Origin: JBCCTX01 sp964468435
GTDB lineage: Bacteria; Bacteroidota; Bacteroidia; J057
Assembly: GCA_964468435.1 (NCBI GenBank)
Contig: CAYXVE010000076.1
Span: 1-19,953, forward strand
Direction of reading: 5' to 3'
DNA length: 19,953 bases
The notes under the pieces: model-generated
Told to the model about the DNA's origin: nothing
The model's database searches: none
Seen by the model: the letters and a program-made list of their open reading frames with translations, nothing else
Shown here: positions 14,575 through 19,953 of the stretch, in pieces
How the letters are laid out: every line of letters begins with the position of its first letter
Position numbering within the stretch: position 1 is the first letter of the stretch
Translations under genes and position numbers: made by a program

Positions 14575-16857
14575 ATGAAAATTACTTTATTTTTATTTTC
14601 CCTTTACTTTTCCTCGTTGAATATATATTCACAGCAGCTCCCTGCTCCTGAAGGTCTTATTTGCGAACTTCTAAGAGTACCAGAAAAAGCTGTGATCACA
14701 GATGCCACACCTGAATTTGGCTGGATTTTCCCTCAGTCTGGACACAAACAAGTAGCATGGCACATACGTGTAGCCGCTTCGCCGTATTTACTCCAAGAAA
14801 ACCAGGCTGATTATTGGGATAGTGGAAAAACTGTAGGAGACAAGTCTATTAATGTCTCCTACCAAGGTAAATCATTACAGGAACAAAGTATTTATTGGTG
14901 GCAGGTAAAGGTGTGGTCAATCACCGGACTTGAGAGTACCTGGAGTGAACCTCAGCAGTTTATTACAGGTGATTTTGACAAATCAGAGCTCGAATACCCC
15001 GCCCAGAGCCGATGGGTAGAACTAGGTGATAGTCAATGGGTTTCTGAAGACAAACAGTGTGCATCATTTACCTATGATAATCCTCAATACATTCGGCATG
15101 ATAAGCCTGGACATTACTTTGCTGCTTTCGATAAATCAGTCATCGGTATCTTAGAATTAACTGCTACGGCACATAAAGAAGGTACTATTATCACCCTTCA
15201 TTTAGGTGAGCGGAAAACGGAAAATGATGCGGTTCATAAAGATCCAGGCAGATCAAATATTGGATATCAAAAGGTAGAGATGACCCTGAAAAAAGGGACC
15301 CATCATTATATCATTCAATTGCCAGAACGTCCACCCTCTCATTATTTGCACAGCCAAAAGCTTGCTCCTCATTACCCAGAAGTAATGCCTTTTCGATATG
15401 TAGAAATCCATGGAAAAGCGGACACATATAGAATTAACGAGCTAAAACAAGCAGCTTTATATTACTTTTTCGATGACCATGCCAGCCATTTTCATAGTTC
15501 AGATGAAAATCTGAATCAGGTATGGGATCTCTGTAAATATACCTTGAAAGCCACACCATTTCTGGGAGTGTATGCTGATGGCAATCGAGAGCGTATGCCT
15601 TATGAAGCTGACGCCTATATTCAGCAGTTAGGCCATTTCTCCGTTGACAGGGAGTATGCTATCGGTAAATACACCACAAATTTCCTTTTGGATCATGCAT
15701 CCTGGCCAACGGAATGGCAGATGCACACCATACTCATGGCATGGGACTACTACATGTTTACAGGCGATACCGAGATATTTGAAAAAAGATACGATGATCT
15801 GAAACGCAAATCCTTAATTGCCCTCACTGAAGAGAATGGATTGATCAGTACACGTACAGGTAAGAAAACAGAAGAATTTCTTCGAAGTCTCAACTTCCCT
15901 GGCTCTGTAAGACAATTTCGGGACATCGTTGATTGGCCACATGGAGCTCCCAAGGGTACATCTGGTGCCAGTAACCAAAGTCCATTAGAAGGAGGTGAAA
16001 CAGATGGGTTTGTTTTTAATGACTTCAATGCCGTAGTAAATGCCTTTCACTACCGTTCATTGATCTTAATGGGAAAGATTGCAGGTATAGTGGGTAACCA
16101 CAAAGATGAGATTTTCTTCACTACAAGAGCCAGGAAACACCTTAGAGCTTTTATGGACACCTTTTTTGATTCAGAAACGGGGCGATTCCGAGATGGAGAA
16201 TCTACCGATCATTCCAGCTTACATGCCAATATGTTTCCTCTGGCTTTTGGCATGGTACCTGAGGAGCAGATGGCTTCTGTAGCCCAATTCATCAAAAGTC
16301 GGGGAATGGTTTGCAGCGTCTATGGTGCTCAGTATCTACTTGATGCACTTTACCAGGCTGGAGAAGCAGATTATGCATTAGAACTAATGACTGCTGAAAG
16401 TAAGCGTAGTTGGCTAAATATGATACACGTAGGGTCTTCAATGACTACAGAAGCCTGGGATGAATTTTACAAACCTAACCTTACCTGGAACCATGCCTGG
16501 GGTAGCTCCCCTGCTAATATAGTGGCTCGCAAGCTGATGGGCATAGAAACGATTACTCCCTCATTTGAAACATTCCTAATTCGTCCCCAACCGGGAGCGC
16601 TTACCCAAACTACCTTTAAAATGCCCACTATCCGTGGTACGATTGAGGTTCAACTATCTAATCAAGGTGATACCTGGGATATGGTAATTACCGTTCCAGG
16701 TAATTCTGAGGCCGAGTTGTGGTTACCTGAATATTTCACTTTTATTCAAATCAATGACAAGACAATTCAGCCTAATGCCAAAGTGAAGTTCGCCGGAGAA
16801 AATCGCAAGATATTCTCCTTGAAAGCGGGGAGGCATATTGTTATCGCCCAAAAATAG
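14575..16857 (+). CDS. Exported alpha-L-rhamnosidase, glycoside hydrolase family 78
   Basis: A 760-residue enzyme releasing alpha-L-rhamnose from rhamnose-containing glycans or glycosides. The signal peptide (1-19, NIYSQ) exports it. An N-terminal FnIII-like accessory domain (about 24-133) has ATPEFGW and YWWQVKVWS...WSEPQ. A beta-sandwich region follows to about 300, and then the (alpha/alpha)6 barrel. The GH78 signature ADGNRERMPYEADAYIQQ (334-351) gives Glu339 as likely general acid and Asp346 as the partner acidic residue, with the same E-to-D spacing as classic members (ER.GW.GD). TTEAWDEF (624-631) offers Glu626 as the likely second catalytic Glu, followed by NHAWGSSPA (639-647). A C-terminal beta domain (about 665-760) completes the enzyme. 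At 760 residues it is shorter than many GH78s (about 900-1100). It stands alone on the plus strand, and its promoter region borders the kinase pseudogene. Confidence 0.9.
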   Translation: MKITLFLFSLYFSSLNIYSQQLPAPEGLICELLRVPEKAVITDATPEFGWIFPQSGHKQVAWHIRVAASPYLLQENQADYWDSGKTVGDKSINVSYQGKSLQEQSIYWWQVKVWSITGLESTWSEPQQFITGDFDKSELEYPAQSRWVELGDSQWVSEDKQCASFTYDNPQYIRHDKPGHYFAAFDKSVIGILELTATAHKEGTIITLHLGERKTENDAVHKDPGRSNIGYQKVEMTLKKGTHHYIIQLPERPPSHYLHSQKLAPHYPEVMPFRYVEIHGKADTYRINELKQAALYYFFDDHASHFHSSDENLNQVWDLCKYTLKATPFLGVYADGNRERMPYEADAYIQQLGHFSVDREYAIGKYTTNFLLDHASWPTEWQMHTILMAWDYYMFTGDTEIFEKRYDDLKRKSLIALTEENGLISTRTGKKTEEFLRSLNFPGSVRQFRDIVDWPHGAPKGTSGASNQSPLEGGETDGFVFNDFNAVVNAFHYRSLILMGKIAGIVGNHKDEIFFTTRARKHLRAFMDTFFDSETGRFRDGESTDHSSLHANMFPLAFGMVPEEQMASVAQFIKSRGMVCSVYGAQYLLDALYQAGEADYALELMTAESKRSWLNMIHVGSSMTTEAWDEFYKPNLTWNHAWGSSPANIVARKLMGIETITPSFETFLIRPQPGALTQTTFKMPTIRGTIEVQLSNQGDTWDMVITVPGNSEAELWLPEYFTFIQINDKTIQPNAKVKFAGENRKIFSLKAGRHIVIAQK

Positions 16858-17035
16858 TTAACTTAATAAGTTAGAAAAAGCTGTCAAATAGATACTCATA
16901 CCTTAATGATTTAGATAGCATAGCATGACCTGTGCCAAAATATTTATGCAAATAGGGTTACGATCAGCTTACCTACCACAAAGCCGTAAAATTTGTCAAC
17001 CAAGGCCAGTACCAAAGGAAGTAACTGCAGGTCTA
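16858..17035. other. Gap after the rhamnosidase, no intact gene
   Basis: A small inverted repeat (TAACTT-AAT-AAGTTA, 16859-16873) lies immediately after the stop codon without a T-run. Short ORFs here look like decayed coding sequence and lead into the sulfatase remnant. Nothing else was recognised. Confidence 0.4.
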
Positions 17036-17166
17036 ACGTTTGCTTATGCTCTAGCTTCTCCATTTTCATTTTTAAATATTATGCAGGAAAAGGAGGTGTA
17101 CGTATACCTGTAGTCATCTCAGGTACAAACATACCAAAAAGACAGCAAAGTAACGCTTTAACCTTC
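17036..17166 (+). pseudogene. Frameshifted C-terminal fragment of a sulfatase
   Basis: One frame reads LTFAYALASPFSFL (from about 17036). After a frameshift near 17075, the next frame reads KYYAGKGGVRIPVVIS and then GTNIPKRQQSNALTF to 17166. Joined, this matches the stretch of AtsA-type arylsulfatases around the conserved 'GG(I/V)R.P..(I/V)SG' motif, which in intact enzymes leads into 'F(V)TD..PT(L/I)'. Here it ends in a stop exactly where similarity to the tRNA-Met gene begins. No CxPxR motif or N-terminal half is present in the window. It is a different sulfatase type from the intact gene at the left of the window. Assignment is by motif memory, not by search. Confidence 0.55.
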
Positions 17167-17175
17167 TGAGCTACC
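17154..17175 (-). repeat. 22-bp partial copy of the tRNA-Met gene (5' acceptor/D-arm side)
   Basis: Matches 17311-17332 of the tRNA gene at 21 of 22 positions, at an offset of 157 bp in the same orientation. It covers the end of the 5' acceptor strand, the D-arm and the start of the anticodon stem. Similarity stops sharply on both sides. It overlaps the last codons of the sulfatase remnant. Confidence 0.75.
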
Positions 17176-17231
17176 TATACTTCTATTTTGGAAAAAATCT
17201 CCCGTTCCAATCAAAGCCAGGTCTTACAAAT

Positions 17232-17262
17232 AAAAAAAGCTCCCATATGGGAGCACTTTTTT
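17232..17262. terminator. Bidirectional Rho-independent terminator between tRNA-Met and the sulfatase remnant
   Basis: The perfect palindrome GCTCCCATATGGGAGC (17239-17254) is flanked by A7 (17232-17238) and by T6 (17257-17262). It therefore gives a GC-rich hairpin followed by a T-run on both strands. On the minus strand it starts about 10 nt after the tRNA. Confidence 0.85.
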
Positions 17263-17263
17263 G

Positions 17264-17337
17264 TGGCGCAAGGGGGAATCGAACCCCCGACCTCAGGGTT
17301 ATGAATCCTGCGCTCTAACCTTCTGAGCTACCGCGCC
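17264..17337 (-). tRNA. tRNA-Met (anticodon CAT)
   Basis: A 74-nt cloverleaf on the minus strand. The acceptor GGCGCGG pairs with TTGCGCC, the D-arm is GCTC...GAGC, the anticodon loop is TTCATAA, and the T-arm is CGGGGGTTCGATTCCCCC with discriminator A. The 3' CCA is not encoded. The top of the anticodon stem (positions 31 and 39) is an A-C mismatch. It lacks the three G-C pairs of initiator tRNA in the anticodon stem, so it is an elongator. A CAT anticodon could also belong to lysidine-modified tRNA-Ile2, but the overall sequence resembles Bacteroidetes elongator Met. A terminator follows directly. Confidence 0.92.
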
Positions 17338-17470
17338 TAATTTTATTAAGTAAAAGTAGGAAAAATATATCTTATTTGATAATACGCTGCAGAAATTTTT
17401 AGGTTTTATGTGTATGTGATAAGCATTCATTAGCACATGCTGTCTAATCCCGTTATTCCTATCAAATACA

Positions 17471-18439
17471 TTACGCAAACTGTCCACTCCTGACCAACTC
17501 CATACAACGGTCCTTATCTCTCCCCATTGCCTTAATCAATTCATCCCAGGACTCAAACTTCTCCTCTCCACGCAAATACTCCAGAAACTCCACACGGATC
17601 GACTGACCATAGATATCTTCGTTGAAATGGAAAATATTCACCTCATGTGTCCGCTCAAAATCTCCCATTGTAGGCTTTACCCCAATGCTCATCATCCCAT
17701 AGAAACGCCTGGGTGGCCCCTCAACCTGGGATACATAAGCAGGTAGCTGCACCCGGACAAAATATATCCCGTCGACAGGCAACTGTTTGAGCGGCTCATC
17801 CGGCTCGATGTTCGCCGTAGGATACCCTAGCAAGCGACCCTGCTTCTCACCATGCACGACCGTGCCACACAGGGCATACGAATACCCCAGGTATTTATTC
17901 GCTGTCTGAATGTCTCCCTCCTCCAGACAACGCCGAATCTTAGTACTGCTCACATTGGCACTATCCACCGACTGGACAGGCATCTGATATACATCATAAT
18001 CATAATCGTTGGCTAGTTCCTCCAATTCCTCAATATTGCCTGTGCGGTTTTTTCCAAAATGGTGATCGTATCCGATAATGATATTTTTAATCCCTACTAC
18101 ATCCACTAGCACATCACGGATAAACTCTCTAGATGACAAACGGCTGAATTCTTTGGTAAATGGTATCACCAACAGCTTGTCGATACCCATCTGATCCAGC
18201 ATGTCGATCTTCTCATCCAAAGACTGTAACAGTCGCAAGGGGTTGTTTTCAGGAAATAATACCAGCCGGGGATGTGGATGAAAACTAATCAATACCGATT
18301 CTGCGTCCATCTTACGGGCAGACTCTATCAGCAAATCCAAAATAGCCCTGTGTCCTATGTGTATTCCATCAAATGTCCCAATAGTGGCAACAGAATTTAT
18401 TCCTTTTTCGTACGATTCCAATGATCGATATACCTGCAT
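17471..18439 (-). CDS. ribF: Bifunctional riboflavin kinase / FMN adenylyltransferase (FAD synthetase)
   Basis: A 322-residue cytoplasmic enzyme making FMN from riboflavin and then FAD. The N-terminal nucleotidyltransferase domain (about 1-170) has GTFDGIHIGH (21-30), ISFHPHP (51-57), IIIGYDHHFGKNRTG (120-134) and VSSTKIRR (163-170). These are the ATP-binding and catalytic motifs of FAD synthetase. The C-terminal riboflavin kinase domain (about 185-318) has HGEKQGRLLGYPTAN (196-210) and the THEVNIFHF ... VEFLEYLR block (264-290). Both halves look intact and the length is the usual 310-320. It sits alone between tRNA-Met and the divergent hmgA gene; in many bacteria ribF lies near rpsO or truB, which are absent here. 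No FMN riboswitch is visible upstream. Confidence 0.96.
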   Translation of the reverse strand: MQVYRSLESYEKGINSVATIGTFDGIHIGHRAILDLLIESARKMDAESVLISFHPHPRLVLFPENNPLRLLQSLDEKIDMLDQMGIDKLLVIPFTKEFSRLSSREFIRDVLVDVVGIKNIIIGYDHHFGKNRTGNIEELEELANDYDYDVYQMPVQSVDSANVSSTKIRRCLEEGDIQTANKYLGYSYALCGTVVHGEKQGRLLGYPTANIEPDEPLKQLPVDGIYFVRVQLPAYVSQVEGPPRRFYGMMSIGVKPTMGDFERTHEVNIFHFNEDIYGQSIRVEFLEYLRGEEKFESWDELIKAMGRDKDRCMELVRSGQFA

Positions 18440-18621
18440 GTATTTCTACTTAGATCACAAAGCTAAGGGATACACCGTTTAGGGGCAAACAATAGTAATA
18501 CATGCATCAACTAGTTTGTCCATTTAAAAGAAATCATTTGATTGACAAAATGACTGCAGGAGTCTATCTCAGGGTACTGGGAGGAAGAGGAGACTCACAT
18601 GTACAATGGAAACAAAAAAAC

Positions 18622-18640
18622 AATATCATATATTGATATT
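18622..18640. promoter_or_regulatory. Palindrome upstream of hmgA, candidate operator
   Basis: AATATCA (18622-18628) and TGATATT (18634-18640) are perfect complements about TATAT. The size and spacing suit a dimeric transcription factor. It lies about 60 bp upstream of the hmgA start. Confidence 0.4.
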
Positions 18641-18683
18641 CATGCCATTTTACGTATAAATCTTTATATTTAAGTCATAGAAT

Positions 18684-18697
18684 ATTGTTATAACAAT
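18684..18697. promoter_or_regulatory. Palindrome ending 4 nt before the hmgA start codon
   Basis: ATTGTTATAACAAT is a perfect 14-bp palindrome at 18684-18697, with the ATG at 18702. In the mRNA it overlaps the ribosome entry site, so it could be an operator or an AU-rich hairpin affecting initiation. Confidence 0.4.
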
Positions 18698-18701
18698 CAT
18701 T

Positions 18702-19865
18702 ATGCCTATATATCACAAAATGGGTAAAATACCGCCCAAACGACATATACAATTTGAAAAGCCTAATGGAGGCTTGTACTATGAAGAACTGTTTGGAACC
18801 ATAGGTTTTGATGGTATGTCCTCCCTCATGTACCACATACATCGTCCGACCATGGTAAGAGAAATAGGTGAGGCAAAGGATGTTACCCCACGTATTGGAG
18901 TCGCAAAAAACCTGACTGCACGCAAATTCATCGGGTTCAATGTGCCTCCACAGGATAACTTTTTGGATAGCAGGGTACCCTTGCTGGTCAACAACGATGT
19001 ACACGTGGGTGTAGCTTCACCCAGACAATCGCTCTCTAGCTATTTTTATAAAAATGCTGATGCAGATGAATTACTGTTTATACACGAGGGAACAGGTACC
19101 CTGCGCACCATGCTAGGTAATATTCGCTTTGAATACGGGGACTATCTGATCATCCCTCGAGGTATGATCTACCAGATTGACTTCGATACTGAGCAAAACC
19201 GCCTTCTCTGGGCCGAGTCTTTTCACCCCATCCATACCCCGAAAAAATACCGCAACTGGTTTGGTCAGCTCCAGGAACATTCCCCATTCTGTGAACGTGA
19301 TTACAAGCTGCCCTCAGAACTGGAAACCCAAGATGAACAAGGGGATTTCCTCATGAAAATTAAAAAACAGGGACAGCTTTATGAACTTATCTATGCTTCG
19401 CATCCTTTTGATGTGGTAGGTTGGGATGGATATAATTACGCCTATGGCTTTTCTATCCACAACTTCGAACCCATCACTGGACGCATCCATCAACCCCCCC
19501 CAGTTCATCAGACATTTGAAACCTCAGCCTTTGTCGTTTGCTCATTCTGCCCAAGACTCTATGATTATCATCCCAAGGCTATACCCGCTCCCTATAATCA
19601 TTCCAATATCGATTCAGATGAAGTATTGTATTATGTAGATGGGGATTTTATGAGTAGAAATGATATTGATCGTGGGTATCTGACGCTTCACCCTGGAGGT
19701 ATTCCGCATGGTCCTCATCCTGGTGCATATGAACGTAGCATTGGCAAAAAAGAAACACATGAATTAGCTGTCATGATCGATACCTTCAGGCCTTTGCAAA
19801 TTACAGAAGATGCATTAAAAATTGACGATGGGAAATATTTCCGTTCATGGCTTGATCATGAATAG
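18702..19865 (+). CDS. hmgA: Homogentisate 1,2-dioxygenase
   Basis: A 387-residue cytoplasmic Fe(II) dioxygenase that opens the homogentisate ring to maleylacetoacetate in tyrosine and phenylalanine breakdown. The family hallmarks are present: a cupin-like N-terminal half, GWDGYNYAYGFSIHNFEP (240-257), GRIHQPPPVHQTFE (260-273), YNHSNIDSDEVLYY (298-311) and LHPGGIPHGPHPG (329-341). By comparison with the human enzyme, the iron ligands should be His300, Glu307 and His336, with His330 as a second-shell or catalytic histidine. The His-Glu spacing is one residue longer than in the human enzyme, and the protein is about 50 residues shorter than the classic 440, as in a short bacterial branch. No hppD or fahA partner is in the window. 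Two palindromes upstream suggest specific regulation. The start at 18702 gives the expected MPIYHKMGKIP N-terminus. Confidence 0.93.
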   Translation: MPIYHKMGKIPPKRHIQFEKPNGGLYYEELFGTIGFDGMSSLMYHIHRPTMVREIGEAKDVTPRIGVAKNLTARKFIGFNVPPQDNFLDSRVPLLVNNDVHVGVASPRQSLSSYFYKNADADELLFIHEGTGTLRTMLGNIRFEYGDYLIIPRGMIYQIDFDTEQNRLLWAESFHPIHTPKKYRNWFGQLQEHSPFCERDYKLPSELETQDEQGDFLMKIKKQGQLYELIYASHPFDVVGWDGYNYAYGFSIHNFEPITGRIHQPPPVHQTFETSAFVVCSFCPRLYDYHPKAIPAPYNHSNIDSDEVLYYVDGDFMSRNDIDRGYLTLHPGGIPHGPHPGAYERSIGKKETHELAVMIDTFRPLQITEDALKIDDGKYFRSWLDHE

Positions 19866-19896
19866 GACACAAAAAACCGACTACAAAGCACGGCAG

Positions 19897-19925
19897 TGTG
19901 CAGTCCCTCTGCAGTGGGACTCACA
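19897..19925. repeat. Imperfect hairpin after hmgA
   Basis: TGTG (19897-19900) and AGTCCC (19902-19907) pair with GGGACT (19916-19921) and CACA (19922-19925), with a bulged C at 19901 and an 8-nt loop containing CTGCAG. There is no T-run after it, so it is a weak terminator candidate. A bulged stem in an intergenic region is also REP-like. Confidence 0.4.
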
Positions 19926-19953
19926 TACTCGTTTAGTAAGCCACAGATTACAC

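Larger units (their letters stand above)
18440..18701. other. Divergent intergenic region between ribF and hmgA
   Basis: 262 bp that must hold both promoters. It contains two palindromes (annotated separately) and a wider inverted repeat, GAGTCT (18560-18565) with AGACTC (18591-18596). No ORF. Confidence 0.6.

Noticed and set aside
16925..17113. 62-codon plus-strand ORF after the rhamnosidase
   Set aside because: Not an independent gene. Its AYALASPFSFL part belongs to the frameshifted sulfatase remnant and the rest shows no family.
17299..17487. 62-codon minus-strand ORF overlapping tRNA-Met
   Set aside because: It runs through the tRNA gene and the ribF 3' end and has no protein signature.
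18440..18701. Possible FMN riboswitch near ribF
   Set aside because: The conserved RFN-element segments (AGGG...GGTG...) were not found upstream of ribF on the minus strand.

Overview
The window looks like a chromosomal segment from a member of the phylum Bacteroidetes (Bacteroidota), most likely of the Cytophagia type. The main reasons are a 1766-residue secreted protein that ends in a type IX secretion (T9SS type A) sorting domain, a TPR sensor kinase paired with a LytTR regulator, Cys-type lipoprotein sulfatase and exported sugar-active enzymes, and a short bS21 protein of the Bacteroidetes kind. Base composition is moderate, with AT-rich intergenic DNA. No phage, plasmid or CRISPR signature is visible.

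Left part (1-5340). The window opens with the truncated N-terminus of a REP-associated (Y1/IS200-like) transposase on the minus strand, with a REP-like imperfect hairpin just upstream of it. Then come an exported sulfatase, the small ribosomal protein bS21, an unrecognised 127-residue protein, a Tat-exported Gfo/Idh/MocA oxidoreductase, and, convergent with it and 2 bp away, an exported Fes-like alpha/beta-hydrolase esterase.

Middle (5500-13750, all minus strand). In transcription order this holds a TPR sensor histidine kinase, its overlapping REC-LytTR response regulator, and, 138 bp further on with no terminator seen, a giant secreted multidomain protein. That protein carries betagamma-crystallin-like repeats, FnIII-like and carboxypeptidase-regulatory-like modules, a large unrecognised central module, thrombospondin type 3 repeats and a T9SS sorting domain. 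A good Rho-independent terminator follows it. The arrangement suggests that the two-component pair controls the surface or secreted protein.

Right part (13750-19953). Upstream of the kinase gene lies an 830-bp gap with a decayed, ungapped ~240-bp copy of the kinase's own 5' region. It contains a stop codon and has IS-like debris beside it. Then follow a GH78 alpha-L-rhamnosidase, a frameshifted sulfatase remnant that runs into a 22-bp copy of part of the adjacent tRNA-Met gene, a bidirectional terminator, tRNA-Met(CAT), RibF (FMN/FAD synthesis) and homogentisate 1,2-dioxygenase, which has two palindromes in its upstream region.

The sulfatase, the esterase, the oxidoreductase, the rhamnosidase and the dead sulfatase point to use of sulfated, rhamnose-containing (algal-type) polysaccharide. 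There is no SusC/SusD pair in the window, so this is not a complete polysaccharide utilization locus. The most unusual material is the giant T9SS protein with its unidentified central module, the kinase-derived pseudogene, and the sulfatase/tRNA junction.
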